From contig NZ_JAEUAT010000008.1 in the NCBI RefSeq assembly GCF_019511525.1, positions 124,001 through 188,000 of the forward strand: a DNA stretch of 64,000 bases, given 5' to 3'. Position 1 is the first letter of the stretch; every line of letters starts with the position of its first letter. This document shows, piece after piece, positions 36,663 through 45,921 of this stretch. The notes under the pieces were generated by a model, which saw nothing but the letters and a program-made list of their open reading frames with translations, was not told where the DNA came from and searched no databases. The stretch is from Rhizobium cauense (GTDB lineage: Bacteria; Pseudomonadota; Alphaproteobacteria; Rhizobiales; Rhizobiaceae). The translations under genes were made by a program, and so were the position numbers.

Positions 36663-37766
36663 TCAGGTGTTGAAGCGGAAGTGGATCACGTCTCCGTCCT
36701 GGACGACGTATTCCTTGCCTTCGTCGCGGCCCTTGCCCGCTTCCTTGGCGCCGACTTCACCCTTAAAGTTGATGTAGTCGTCGTAGGAAATGGTGAAGGC
36801 GCGGATGAAGCCGCGTTCAAAATCGGTGTGGATCACGCCAGCGGCCTGCGGTGCCTTGGTGCCACGCACGATCGTCCAGGCGCGGGTTTCCTTGGGGCCG
36901 ACGGTGAAATAGGTGATCAGGTCGAGCAGGTGGTAACCGGCGCGGATCAGCCGGTCGAGACCAGCTTCCTCGAGGCCAAGCGCCGAAAGGAACTCCGTTG
37001 CTTCTTCTTCCGGAAGCTGTGCCACTTCGGATTCGATCGCGGCCGAGATGATGACGCATTCGGCGCCCTGCTTCTCAGCCATTGCGGCGACTGCCTTGGT
37101 GTGCTCGTTGCCCGTCGACGCGTCTGCTTCCGCGACGTTGCAGACGTAGAGGACCGGGTGCGAAGTCAGGAGGTTGAGGCCCTTGAGGATCTCGATCTCC
37201 TCGGGCGCCAGCGTCTTCAGGAGAAGACGGGCGGGCTTGCCTTCGTTCAGCAGCTTGATGACCGCTTCCATGACCGGAAGCTGGGCGAGCGACTCCTTGT
37301 CCTTGCTGGTGGCGCGCTTGCGGGTCTGCTCGACGCGGCGCTCCAGGCTTTCGAGGTCGGCGAGCATCAGCTCGGTCTCGATCGTGTCGGCGTCGCCGAC
37401 CGGGTTGATGCGGCCCTCGACGTGGGTGATGTCGTCGTCCTCGAAGCAGCGCAGCACGTGGACCACGGCGTCGACTTCGCGAATGTTGGCGAGGAACTTG
37501 TTGCCGAGGCCTTCACCCTTGGACGCGCCGCGTACGAGGCCGGCGATGTCGACGAAGGAGATACGAGTCGGGATGATTTCCTTGGAGCCGGCAATGCCCG
37601 CCAGCTTCTGCATGCGCGGATCGGGGACGGCGACTTCGCCGGTGTTCGGTTCGATCGTGCAGAACGGGTAGTTTGCCGCCTGCGCTGCTGCCGTCTTGGT
37701 GAGTGCGTTGAAGAGAGTCGACTTGCCGACATTCGGCAGACCGACGATACCGCATTTGAAGCCCAT
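36663..37766 (-). CDS. ychF: Redox-regulated ATPase YchF
   Basis: The 367-residue protein is an Obg-family P-loop enzyme with G1 GLPNVGKST (residues 8-16), DIAGLV (G3) and a C-terminal TGS domain (from about 280, [14 protein letters not shown]). The G4 position is not NKxD, as in YchF, which prefers ATP. It associates with ribosomes and with oxidative-stress responses. The ATG at 37766 is the family start. It is followed by the MaoC pair. Confidence 0.95.
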   Translation of the reverse strand: MGFKCGIVGLPNVGKSTLFNALTKTAAAQAANYPFCTIEPNTGEVAVPDPRMQKLAGIAGSKEIIPTRISFVDIAGLVRGASKGEGLGNKFLANIREVDAVVHVLRCFEDDDITHVEGRINPVGDADTIETELMLADLESLERRVEQTRKRATSKDKESLAQLPVMEAVIKLLNEGKPARLLLKTLAPEEIEILKGLNLLTSHPVLYVCNVAEADASTGNEHTKAVAAMAEKQGAECVIISAAIESEVAQLPEEEATEFLSALGLEEAGLDRLIRAGYHLLDLITYFTVGPKETRAWTIVRGTKAPQAAGVIHTDFERGFIRAFTISYDDYINFKGEVGAKEAGKGRDEGKEYVVQDGDVIHFRFNT

Positions 37767-37865
37767 GGCCTGAAACCTGCTATTTTGAATTCGTTGGTGC
37801 TGGCTATGGGATAAAACGCGCCTTGCGGTCAAGCTTTTCGCGCAAGTCTCTTGCATTCTCAGGGC

Positions 37866-37894
37866 TTGAACACCCGCCTTTGCAGCGCAATATA
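37866..37894 (+). promoter_or_regulatory. Predicted promoter of clpS
   Basis: TTGAAC (37866-37871) and AATATA (37889-37894) are 17 bases apart, close to the rhizobial housekeeping pattern, with about 45 bases of untranslated leader to the clpS start. Confidence 0.45.
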
Positions 37895-37946
37895 GATACC
37901 CGCGAACTGTTCTCGCCTCTCCATGTCATCAACGGGTGGGTTTCCG

Positions 37947-38258
37947 ATGAGTGACAACGATATCGCCCTTAAACCGAAGACAAAGTCGAAGCCGAAGCTG
38001 GACCGGCCGAAGCTCTATAAGGTCATTCTGTTCAACGACGACTATACGCCGCGTGAGTTCGTGGTGATGATCCTGAAGGCGGTCTTCCGCATGAGCGAAG
38101 AAACCGGCTATCGCGTCATGATGACAGCGCACAAGCTGGGATCGAGCGTCGTCGTGGTCTGTGCCAAGGATATAGCCGAGACCAAGGTCAAGGAGGCGAT
38201 GGATTATGCCAAGGAGGCCGGCTTTCCGCTGATGCTGACGGCGGAGCCGGAAGAATAG
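37947..38258 (+). CDS. clpS: ATP-dependent Clp protease adaptor ClpS (ClpS2-type)
   Basis: The 103-residue protein has the ClpS core: LYKVILFNDDYTPREFVVMIL (N-degron pocket, DDYTP, quoted in part) and the C-terminal VCAKDIAETKVKEAMDYAKEAGFPL. ClpS hands N-degron substrates to ClpAP. The RMSEETGYRVMMTAHKLG stretch agrees with the second, stand-alone ClpS2 paralogue of Rhizobiaceae as I recall it, and no clpA is adjacent. A weak ribosome-binding site precedes the chosen ATG. Confidence 0.9.
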   Translation: MSDNDIALKPKTKSKPKLDRPKLYKVILFNDDYTPREFVVMILKAVFRMSEETGYRVMMTAHKLGSSVVVVCAKDIAETKVKEAMDYAKEAGFPLMLTAEPEE

Positions 38259-38261
38259 CCG

Positions 38262-38708
38262 TCAGCGCCTGATCTGGTAGCCCGTTTTGTCCTGGCTGAA
38301 GCCGCAATTCTCGTAGAAGCGAAGCGTCGCCGGATCCTTCGAGCCAGTCAGCAACATCACCTTATAGCAGCCGGCTCGCCAAGCGGCTTCGACCGCATGC
38401 TGGATCAGCGAGCGTGCGTAGCCACGCTGCCGGTGAGCGGCCGCGGTCACGACGTTCTCGATCACCGCATAGGATGCGCCGTTCCTGGTCAGGTTGGGCG
38501 CGACGATCAGTGTCACCGACGACACCGCCTCATCCGCGAGGCCAATGAAAACCGTCATGCCGGGTTGCGTAAGGATCACCCCGAACCGTTCCTCTGCACG
38601 GGCGCGGTCGATGACGGGATCGGAAGGATTGAGTTCGCGATAGAGGCTAAGCAAGCCCTGCAGGTCGCCAGCCTCGGCGGGGCGAATGACGAGCGCGCCA
38701 GCTGACAT
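38262..38708 (-). CDS. GNAT-family N-acetyltransferase
   Basis: The 148-residue protein has the acetyl-CoA loop AAHRQRGYARSLI (QxxGxA type) and the C-terminal DPATLRFYENCGF motif, both typical of GNAT enzymes. The substrate is unknown. It starts three bases after the pth stop and is probably co-transcribed with it; its end lies three bases from the convergent clpS stop. Confidence 0.85.
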   Translation of the reverse strand: MSAGALVIRPAEAGDLQGLLSLYRELNPSDPVIDRARAEERFGVILTQPGMTVFIGLADEAVSSVTLIVAPNLTRNGASYAVIENVVTAAAHRQRGYARSLIQHAVEAAWRAGCYKVMLLTGSKDPATLRFYENCGFSQDKTGYQIRR

Positions 38709-38711
38709 GGC

Positions 38712-39428
38712 TCAATCGCCCTTGCTGCCGAACATCTTCTTCAGCATTTCGGCCATCGGCCCAGTTGCCGGCAGCTTCGGCTGAGTGTGATTGCGGGCCT
38801 GATGGATATGGGATTTCGCCGCTGGTTTCTTCTCGGGCTTCGGACGTTCTTCCTCAGCCTTGCCGCCAAGTGCCAGAGCCAGCTTGTTCATCAGCTGAGA
38901 ATCCTCCTTGCGGACCAGCATATCGGCGTTGTCGGCAAGGGCATCCAGCAATGGCTCAAGCCATGCCTGATCGGCCTTGGCGAAGTCGCCGAGGACGTGA
39001 TGCTGCACCAGTTCCTTGACACCGGGGTGGCCAATACCAAGGCGGAGGCGCCGGTACTCCTTGCCGCAATGCGCATCCAGCGACTTGATGCCGTTGTGGC
39101 CGCCATGGCCGCCGCCCGTCTTGAGACGCGCCTTGCCTGCCGGCAGATCGAGCTCGTCATAGATCGCGACCAGATCGGCTGGCTGCAGTTTGTAGAACCG
39201 CATAGCCTCGCCGACAGATTCACCGGAGAGGTTCATGTAGGTTTGCGGCTTGATGAGCAACACCTTCTCGCCTGAGATCTCGCCCTCGGAGATCTCGGCC
39301 TTGAACTTCCTCGACCAAGGAGAAAAGCTGTGGCGGCGGTGGATCGCGTCCACGGCCATGAAGCCGATGTTGTGGCGGTTTCCGGCGTATTTACCGCCGG
39401 GGTTGCCGAGGCCTGCGATAACAAGCAT
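38712..39428 (-). CDS. pth: Peptidyl-tRNA hydrolase
   Basis: The 238-residue protein begins with the Pth signature [18 protein letters not shown] (catalytic His near residue 21, Asn10) and carries [23 protein letters not shown]. It releases peptides from tRNA after premature termination. The last 40 residues are a Lys/Pro-rich tail seen in Rhizobiales members. Commonly pth follows rplY directly; here a 3 kb two-gene insert separates them. Confidence 0.95.
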   Translation of the reverse strand: MLVIAGLGNPGGKYAGNRHNIGFMAVDAIHRRHSFSPWSRKFKAEISEGEISGEKVLLIKPQTYMNLSGESVGEAMRFYKLQPADLVAIYDELDLPAGKARLKTGGGHGGHNGIKSLDAHCGKEYRRLRLGIGHPGVKELVQHHVLGDFAKADQAWLEPLLDALADNADMLVRKEDSQLMNKLALALGGKAEEERPKPEKKPAAKSHIHQARNHTQPKLPATGPMAEMLKKMFGSKGD

Positions 39429-39520
39429 GGCTCGTTCATTCCTTGCAATGTGCTTTCCAGCTTTCACCACCGCGAAACGGCGTCAAAGTCAAGGCGAAGC
39501 GGCGATGGCCGGCGGAAAAA

Positions 39521-40240
39521 TCAGTCTGCGGAGTGCAGGCCGTATTTCCTGAAGACAGTCTGCTGCGTGCCATCCGAAATCAGTTTGTTCAGCGCAGCCT
39601 GCATTTTCGCCAGCAGATCGCTCGGAAAGTTCTTCTCGCACGCGATGCCCATCGGTTGACTGGAGAGTACGGTCACCTTCTCCAAGGGCTGGTCGGCCTT
39701 GAGCTTGTCGAAGTAGAGTTCGGAAATCGGCATCATGTCAATGCGACCGTTGAGCAGCTTGCGTAACGTGGCGTTGAAGTCGGTAGTGACGTCGAGCTTG
39801 GAGAAGCCATTCTCCCTCAGCGTCACCTCGGTATAGTCTTCGCGCTGCGTGCCGACTGTGTAATGCTTGGCTTCTTCGAGATTTCTGGCCGTCACGCCCG
39901 AGCTGGACCTGGTGATGAGGATGTTGCGATCAACCAGCAAGGGCTCGACCCACTTGAACATTGCGTCGCGCTTTGCGCTGTGCGCCGTCGTGAAGACGCA
40001 GTTCATGGGAGTGGTTTGAGCGAGATTGAAGGCTCTTGCCCAAGGCATCATCTCGATCGTGTACTCAATGCCGGCTTCCTTCATCAGCATTTCGACCTGC
40101 TCGACTGAAGCTCCTTTTATTGTCTTTCCATCCCTGTAGCTGAAGGGAGGGTACTCTTCCGTCACGAGTGTGACGGCGCCCGCCATGGCATGGGCGGAAG
40201 CCGTGAGGCTCAATAGAGTGGAAAGCAGCAGTTTCTTCAT
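39521..40240 (-). CDS. Periplasmic solute-binding protein of the amino-acid (PAAT) type, without a permease
   Basis: The 239-residue protein has a signal peptide (residues 1-20, ending AMA) and the SBP family 3 fold: TEEYPPFSYRDGKTIKGASVEQV (ligand lobe 1, quoted in part), VEPLLVDRNILI and a C-terminal SDGTQQTVFRKYGLH. Such proteins bind polar amino acids, polyamines or similar ligands. No ABC permease or ATPase gene is near. It begins 21 bases after the GGDEF-EAL gene, so the two form an operon and the binding protein may present a ligand to that sensor. Confidence 0.85.
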   Translation of the reverse strand: MKKLLLSTLLSLTASAHAMAGAVTLVTEEYPPFSYRDGKTIKGASVEQVEMLMKEAGIEYTIEMMPWARAFNLAQTTPMNCVFTTAHSAKRDAMFKWVEPLLVDRNILITRSSSGVTARNLEEAKHYTVGTQREDYTEVTLRENGFSKLDVTTDFNATLRKLLNGRIDMMPISELYFDKLKADQPLEKVTVLSSQPMGIACEKNFPSDLLAKMQAALNKLISDGTQQTVFRKYGLHSAD

Positions 40241-40261
40241 CGCGTTGCCTCTTCCCTTTGT

Positions 40262-42622
40262 TCACGAAGCCCGTGCTATGGGCTGTCCGGCCGCGGACAA
40301 GCGCTCGATCAGGGCAGCAGCGTGCTGGGGGCGATGGAACAGGTATCCCTGTCCGAAGTCGAGGCCCATGTCGTGCAGCGTCTGGCATTCGTCCTCGGTC
40401 TCGATGCCTTCGGCAATGACCGTGCAGCCCATCTTGTGGGAGAGCGTGGTAATGCTCTCCACCAGCGTGCGGCTCTTGTGGCGGACGTCGGCATTCGCAT
40501 CGTTGATCGACTGGGTGAAGGATTGGTCGATCTTGATGATGTCGACGGGGAAGCGATTGAGGTAGCTCAGCGACGAATAACCCGTGCCGAAGTCGTCGAG
40601 GGCGATCCGGCAGCCGAAACGCCGCATCTCGGTGACAACGGCACGAATCTGCGGGTTGTCGTGCATCAGCACGGCTTCGGTGATTTCGACAACGATGCGC
40701 TCCGGGCGGATGCCATGGCGACCAAGCAGGGCGGCGAGCCGGGCGGGGAGGGCGGCTTCGAACTGGAGGGGGGAGAAGTTGATGGCGAGGTAGCTGTCCT
40801 GCATGCCGGGCAGGCGGGAGATCGCTGCCAGATGGGAGATCGCCTTTTCCATGATGACGTTGCCAACGCGGACGATCTTGGAGGTTTCCTCCGCAACGTT
40901 GATGATCTCCGTCGGCGCAATCAAGCCCTTCTGCGGATGGTTGAGGCGCATCAGGGCCTCGAAACCAGCAACGCCGCGACCGTTGAGGTTGACGATCGGC
41001 TGGAGGAAGGCATCGAACCAATCATCGGCGAGACCAGCTTCAATATAGCTCTCGATTTCGGCGCGTCCTCGGGCGTGGTCGAGCATGCTGGTGTCGAAGA
41101 GTTGCGCGCCGTTCTTGCCGTCGCGCTTCTTCGCGTACATGGCCATGTCGGATTTCTGCAGAAGCTCCGCGGCGTTGGTGGCGTGGCGAGGATAGATCGC
41201 GATGCCGACGCTGGCGCTCAGGTAAAGATCCGGGCCGAACGGCTCAACGAAGATGGAAGCGATCTGCTCTGCCATTGCCGCCGCCCGGCGAGCGGCATCC
41301 TTTGCTGGCAGCAGAATCGCGAACTCGTCGCCGCCGAGGCGAGCAGCCTGATCCGAAGGTGCCAGATGGGTCTTCAGCCGCTCGACGAACAACCGCAGCG
41401 CCCTGTCGCCTTCTGCGTGCCCCAGGTTGTCGTTGATCCATTTGAAGCGGTCGAGATCGACGAACAGGCAGGCGAGCTCCTGGCTGGAGACGTCCGCTTC
41501 CTGGATCTTTGCGTCGAGCACGGATTCGAAACCCTGACGGTTCAGTAGGCCGGTCAGATGGTCGCTGATTGCCTGTTGATGGATGCGAGCTTCGGTTGCT
41601 TTCAACTCCGTGACGTCGGTCATGACCGAGAGCGAGAGGCGATCATGACCCGCTGCAGCCGCTGTCGACTCCAGGATCAGCACATCCATGATGCTGCCGT
41701 CGGCACGAACGAACTTGACGGTCACGTCGACCGCGCTACCGCCGTCAGGGTCGCACTTGCGGTTGAGGAAGGCTTCGCGGGTATCTGACGTTACGAGTTC
41801 TGCGAACCGGCAACCGACGACGCGCAGACGTTCGTAGCCGGTGCCGACCAGCCAGTAGTCGCTGACGGCGGTGATACGGTCATCCTCATCGAGCGAAAAC
41901 AGCATTGCCGGCGTAAGGTCGTAGATGTCGATGGCGCGGCGATGCGCAAGCTTCAGTTCGCGCTCCTCGCTTTCGAGTTTCGATTGCATTTCGTTGAAGC
42001 CGCGTGCCAGTCTTCCCATTTCATCGTTCGACTGCCAGTTGACGCGATGCCGCGAGCCGAGCTGACGTGTCGCCTCGACCGCCGCGGTCAGGCGCATCAG
42101 CGGCCGGATGACAAAGATGCGATTGCCGATCAATGCGGCACTGAAGACCGCCAGCACGGCAAAGATGAAGATGGACATGAAGACGACTTCTTCATGCTTC
42201 AGACCGGAAAACAGACCGAGCGCCGGATAGAAGACCGAAATGGTGCCGAGATTCTTTGGGCCGTCGATGGTGTTGTAAATGATCGCGCGCGAGACCTGTA
42301 CGAGGTTGCCGCTGAACGACTTCGGTATGGTCGACTGCGTGACATCAAGCTCGCCGGACTGATCGCGGACCTGAACCTTGACGATCGCGCCCTGCGAAAC
42401 GACGGTCGCGCTGATCTGGGTGACGCTATCGGCGTCAAGATCCCACAGCGGCTTTGCGAGCGCCTGAGAGTTGGCGACAAGAAGAACCGAGATATGGTCA
42501 CGTATTTCCTTGTCGGCGCGCTCGGAAGAAAGAAACAGGAAAAGAACGAACAATGGAGCGACGAAGAGCAGCAAGGCTCCGCAAATGATTGCCAAAAAAC
42601 GATTTTCAACGGAATTTTTCAT
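40262..42622 (-). CDS. Membrane sensor protein with HAMP, PAS, GGDEF and EAL domains
   Basis: The 786-residue protein has membrane segments at about 9-32 and 147-168 around a periplasmic sensor region, HAMP (about 168-222), PAS (about 235-345), GGDEF (active-site RLGGDEFAI near 450) and EAL (GFEALMRL near 555, with ALDDFGTGYSSL). Both catalytic signatures are intact, so it could make and degrade cyclic di-GMP. The start at 42622 is the first ATG before the first membrane segment. A binding-protein gene lies 21 bases downstream. Confidence 0.9.
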   Translation of the reverse strand: MKNSVENRFLAIICGALLLFVAPLFVLFLFLSSERADKEIRDHISVLLVANSQALAKPLWDLDADSVTQISATVVSQGAIVKVQVRDQSGELDVTQSTIPKSFSGNLVQVSRAIIYNTIDGPKNLGTISVFYPALGLFSGLKHEEVVFMSIFIFAVLAVFSAALIGNRIFVIRPLMRLTAAVEATRQLGSRHRVNWQSNDEMGRLARGFNEMQSKLESEERELKLAHRRAIDIYDLTPAMLFSLDEDDRITAVSDYWLVGTGYERLRVVGCRFAELVTSDTREAFLNRKCDPDGGSAVDVTVKFVRADGSIMDVLILESTAAAAGHDRLSLSVMTDVTELKATEARIHQQAISDHLTGLLNRQGFESVLDAKIQEADVSSQELACLFVDLDRFKWINDNLGHAEGDRALRLFVERLKTHLAPSDQAARLGGDEFAILLPAKDAARRAAAMAEQIASIFVEPFGPDLYLSASVGIAIYPRHATNAAELLQKSDMAMYAKKRDGKNGAQLFDTSMLDHARGRAEIESYIEAGLADDWFDAFLQPIVNLNGRGVAGFEALMRLNHPQKGLIAPTEIINVAEETSKIVRVGNVIMEKAISHLAAISRLPGMQDSYLAINFSPLQFEAALPARLAALLGRHGIRPERIVVEITEAVLMHDNPQIRAVVTEMRRFGCRIALDDFGTGYSSLSYLNRFPVDIIKIDQSFTQSINDANADVRHKSRTLVESITTLSHKMGCTVIAEGIETEDECQTLHDMGLDFGQGYLFHRPQHAAALIERLSAAGQPIARAS

Positions 42623-42749
42623 TGTTCCGTTTGCTCCCAGCCGCACTTTGCATCCACGGTTTTCTACGCCCGTGGGTCTTCCAAAAACGTACCGGCATGG
42701 TTTCATGAAATGTATTAAATGTTGCTGAAACAGGCTCCTTGCGGACAAT

Positions 42750-42783
42750 GAAAAGGGCCCGCTTTCGGGAGAAAGCGGGCCCT
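42750..42783 (-). terminator. Rho-independent terminator of rplY
   Basis: AGGGCCCGCTTTC and GAAAGCGGGCCCT form a 13-bp perfect stem with a five-base loop, followed on the minus strand by TTTTCATT. It lies 25 bases after the rplY stop. Confidence 0.9.
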
Positions 42784-42807
42784 ATGCTTTACAAATTATG
42801 GAAGCGA

Positions 42808-43422
42808 TCAGGCTTCTGCTTCGCCTTCTTCTGCAACCGTCTCGTCAACGCCGCCAGCCGGGGCGATGATCGTTGCGATCGTGAAGTCGCGGTCAGCGAT
42901 AACCGGCGCTACACCCTTCGGGAGGGTCAGGTCGGAAATGTGAATGCTGTCGCCGATCTTCTTGCCGTTGAGGTCAACGTTGAAGAATTCCGGGATTGCG
43001 TCGGCCGGGCAATGAACTTCGATTTCATGACGAACGATGTTCAGAACGCCGCCAGCCTTGAGGCCCTGGGACTTTTCTTCGTTGATGAAGTGAACCGGGA
43101 TTTCAACGGTAACCTGGGTGTTGCCGGAAACGCGCAGGAAGTCCACGTGCATGGTGAAGTCACGGACGGGATCCAGCTGGTAGTCCTTCGGCAGAACCTT
43201 GTACTTCTTGCCGTCGACTTCGATCGTCGCGATCGTGGTCATGAAACCACCGGCATGAATGCGCTTCGTCACCTCATTGGTGTTGAGAGCGATAGAAATG
43301 GGGGCCTGCTTGTCACCATAGATGACAGCGGGAATCAAACCGTTGCGGCGAAGTTCACGGGCGGACCCCTTACCAACCCGTTCGCGCGCCTCGGCCTTGA
43401 GCTCGTAGCTTTCGTGGCTCAT
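42808..43422 (-). CDS. rplY: 50S ribosomal protein L25/general stress protein Ctc
   Basis: The 204-residue protein combines an L25 domain (residues about 8-95, [25 protein letters not shown] in part) and the C-terminal TL5/CTC beta domain. It binds 5S rRNA. The last 20 residues are acidic (EEGEAEA-type tail). The ATG at 43422 is preceded by GGAAGGAAAAGTC, a good ribosome-binding site. Confidence 0.95.
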   Translation of the reverse strand: MSHESYELKAEARERVGKGSARELRRNGLIPAVIYGDKQAPISIALNTNEVTKRIHAGGFMTTIATIEVDGKKYKVLPKDYQLDPVRDFTMHVDFLRVSGNTQVTVEIPVHFINEEKSQGLKAGGVLNIVRHEIEVHCPADAIPEFFNVDLNGKKIGDSIHISDLTLPKGVAPVIADRDFTIATIIAPAGGVDETVAEEGEAEA

Positions 43423-43543
43423 GACTTTTCCTTCCGAGGTTATTTGGAGAGCCCCGCGGAGCCTGTGCTTGCCGCGGAACTGGAGGCGGGTTACCCCATC
43501 CTCATCCGCGTTGCCTCCAAGGGTGTCTGCGCGGACGCGTGCG

Positions 43544-43571
43544 CTATAGTATAGATGCAACGGAAAGGCAA
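43544..43571 (-). promoter_or_regulatory. Predicted promoter of rplY
   Basis: On the minus strand TTGCCT (43566-43571) and CTATAG (43544-43549) are 16 bases apart. The implied untranslated leader is about 115 bases and contains two CCGCGG copies separated by 12 bases that could form a small hairpin. Confidence 0.5.
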
Positions 43572-43647
43572 GCTGGTGCTGCCATCGGCAGCGGCCGCAC
43601 TTCCGGACAAGCACATGGCGAGTGACGCGAGCAAGCGACTCCGGAAG

Positions 43648-43677
43648 TTGAAGGAGATCGCAAAAGCTTAACTATAT
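43648..43677 (+). promoter_or_regulatory. Predicted promoter of the MHYT gene
   Basis: TTGAAG (43648-43653) and CTATAT (43672-43677) are 18 bases apart; the -10 matches the rhizobial consensus exactly. The leader to the ATG at 43756 is about 70 bases. Confidence 0.55.
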
Positions 43678-43755
43678 GGCCGGATTTCCCGCGAGATTAA
43701 GGAATACAGAATGTTCGCGCGGCTATGAAGACCAAAACGCAACCTGGTCCGTCCG

Positions 43756-45840
43756 ATGCCTCGTCTCCTTACCTGTATTGCCGCCGAACATAGCTGGCCA
43801 CATCTGATCTTTGCAACCGTCATTTGCCTGCTTGGTTCGCTGCTTACAGTGCGTCTCTTTTCCCGGGTCCGGCGTACGCACGGGCTGCAGAAATTCAACT
43901 GGCTGTTCCTATCAGGGTTCGTCGGTGGAGCAACGATCTGGACGACGCATTTCATTGCGATGCTGGGCTTCCAGGCGCCGACAATCAGCGGCTATGAGCC
44001 GGATCTCACGCTGCTGTCGCTTTTCATCGGCATCGCTTCGACGATGATCGGCTTTACGGTGGCCTCTATTCGCAGCCAGGACGCGCTCGTCGAGGCCGGC
44101 GGAGCAATCGTCGGACTCGGCGTGGCCGCCATGCACTATGTCGGCATTGCCGGCTACAAGGTCGCTGGTGATGTGCAGTGGAGCAGCGCCTATGTCATCT
44201 GCTCGCTGGTCGCGGCAGGCGGTTTCGGCGCGCTGATGACGAGCCGGATAGCGCGACCGATGACGAGGTTCAGTCCTGTTGGTGCGGCCTTGCCGCTGAT
44301 CCTGGCGATCGTCACGACGCATTTCCTCGGCATGGCTGGCATGACGATCGTGCCGGATGCGACCGTGGCGGTTCCCCACGAGATTCTTTCCGTCGGCGTC
44401 ATGACAAGCCTCGTCGGCGCGGTGATGATCATCATCCTTTTGCTCGGCGCTTCAACGTACATCATCGACATGCAATCGACGGAAGCAGCCGTTGCTCGCT
44501 ATCGGCATCTTTCGCTTCATGATCCCTTGACCAATCTGGCGAACCGCTCTGCTCTGAATGAGCATCTGGCTGCAGCGACCAAGATTGTCGACATGGGCAG
44601 TCGCATCGCCGTTCTGTGCTTCGATCTCGATCGTTTCAAGGAAATCAACGATGTGCACGGTCATGCGGCTGGCGACGCGGTGCTGCGCGCGATCGGCGAG
44701 CGGCTGGCGAAGGTCGTTCAGGATGGACAGTTCGCGGCGCGCGTCGGTGGCGACGAATTCGTTGTGGTTATGCGCGATCAAGCAGGCCGGTCGGATGCCA
44801 AGGCAGTGGCTCAACGCCTTCTCGACGAGATCGAGCGACCGGTCGACTGGAGTGGCCAGTCGCTCAGTGTTGGATCAAGCATCGGTATTTCGAGTTTTCC
44901 TGACCGGGCATCCACGGTTGATGACCTGCTGTCGCAGGCCGACGTCGCCATGTACCGCGCCAAAACGACAGCGGGAAGCAGCATATGCTTCTACGATCCC
45001 TCGATGGACGAGGCGGCACGCGAACGAAACGCGCTCGCGATCGAGATGCGCGAGGGACTGAAGAGGGACGAGTTCGAACTGTTTTACCAGCAGCAGAACG
45101 ATACTCTTACGCGCGAGGTGTTGGGCTTCGAAGTGCTGCTGCGCTGGAAGCATCCGTCGCGCGGCTACATCGCGCCCTCGGAATTCATCCCGATTGCCGA
45201 GAAGACAGGGTTCATCATGGAACTCGGTGAATGGGTGCTGCGCAGCGCTTGCGCGGAAGCTGCCGGTTGGAAGAATCCCTTGAGCATCGCCGTCAACGTT
45301 GCTGCCCAACAGCTCGCCGATAGCCGTCTGCCGCAAACCGTCCATCAGATTCTGGTCGAGACGGGCCTGGCGGCATCGCGGCTCGAACTCGAAATTACCG
45401 AGTCCGGCATCATTGCCGACCACGGCCATGCCCTTGGTGCTATTCGGAGGCTCAAGGCGCTTGGCGTCAGGGTTGCTATGGATGACTACGGTACGGGATA
45501 CTCCTCGCTGTCGACTCTGCAGAGCTTCCCGTTCGACAAGATCAAGATCGATCGTGCTTTTGTCGACGGCGTTGTCACCAACAAGCAGTCGGCCGCGATC
45601 GTTCGTTCGACGCTCATCCTCGCCCAGAGTCTCGATATTCCCGTTCTGGCCGAGGGTGTCGAGCGGGAAGAGCATGTCGATTTCCTGCGCCGTGAAGGTT
45701 GCCTCCAGGTGCAGGGCTTCCTCTTTGGAAAGCCTATGCCACGCCTCGACATCGAGGCGTTCGTCAATGCCGGCGGCTCAGACTCGGGCGCAGCAAGCGA
45801 CAGTTCTACTGCCGCGGTCGAGACCGACGCAGCCGCCTGA
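43756..45840 (+). CDS. MHYT-GGDEF-EAL membrane protein
   Basis: The 694-residue protein has seven membrane segments in residues about 10-235 forming an MHYT sensor: its three copies are THFIAMLG, AAMHYVGIAG and THFLGMAG, thought to bind copper and sense oxygen, CO or NO. GGDEF follows (ARVGGDEFVVVM near 335) and then EAL, where the signature reads EVL (GFEVLLRWKHP) and MDDYGTGYSSL is intact. Both domains may be active. It probably adjusts cyclic di-GMP in response to a diatomic gas. No clear ribosome-binding site precedes the ATG, and an in-frame stop lies 27 bases upstream. Confidence 0.92.
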   Translation: MPRLLTCIAAEHSWPHLIFATVICLLGSLLTVRLFSRVRRTHGLQKFNWLFLSGFVGGATIWTTHFIAMLGFQAPTISGYEPDLTLLSLFIGIASTMIGFTVASIRSQDALVEAGGAIVGLGVAAMHYVGIAGYKVAGDVQWSSAYVICSLVAAGGFGALMTSRIARPMTRFSPVGAALPLILAIVTTHFLGMAGMTIVPDATVAVPHEILSVGVMTSLVGAVMIIILLLGASTYIIDMQSTEAAVARYRHLSLHDPLTNLANRSALNEHLAAATKIVDMGSRIAVLCFDLDRFKEINDVHGHAAGDAVLRAIGERLAKVVQDGQFAARVGGDEFVVVMRDQAGRSDAKAVAQRLLDEIERPVDWSGQSLSVGSSIGISSFPDRASTVDDLLSQADVAMYRAKTTAGSSICFYDPSMDEAARERNALAIEMREGLKRDEFELFYQQQNDTLTREVLGFEVLLRWKHPSRGYIAPSEFIPIAEKTGFIMELGEWVLRSACAEAAGWKNPLSIAVNVAAQQLADSRLPQTVHQILVETGLAASRLELEITESGIIADHGHALGAIRRLKALGVRVAMDDYGTGYSSLSTLQSFPFDKIKIDRAFVDGVVTNKQSAAIVRSTLILAQSLDIPVLAEGVEREEHVDFLRREGCLQVQGFLFGKPMPRLDIEAFVNAGGSDSGAASDSSTAAVETDAAA

Positions 45841-45860
45841 TTGCCACGTTTGCAAGCGGC

Positions 45861-45889
45861 TTGACATCCGTCGCCCGGCATCTTCACAT
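45861..45889 (+). promoter_or_regulatory. Predicted promoter of the DUF2125 gene
   Basis: A perfect TTGACA (45861-45866) is followed after 17 bases by TCACAT (45884-45889), a weak -10. It lies 33 bases before the start at 45922, so the gene need not depend on the upstream MHYT promoter. Confidence 0.45.
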
Positions 45890-45921
45890 GCTGCAAATTT
45901 TTGTGGCAGAGGAATTCAGGG

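Noticed and set aside
36681-37814. Long plus-strand ORF opposite ychF
   Set aside because: ychF is unmistakable on the minus strand; the plus frame has no recognisable domain.
40322-41548. 408-codon plus-strand ORF opposite the GGDEF-EAL gene
   Set aside because: Shadow of conserved GGDEF and EAL coding sequence.
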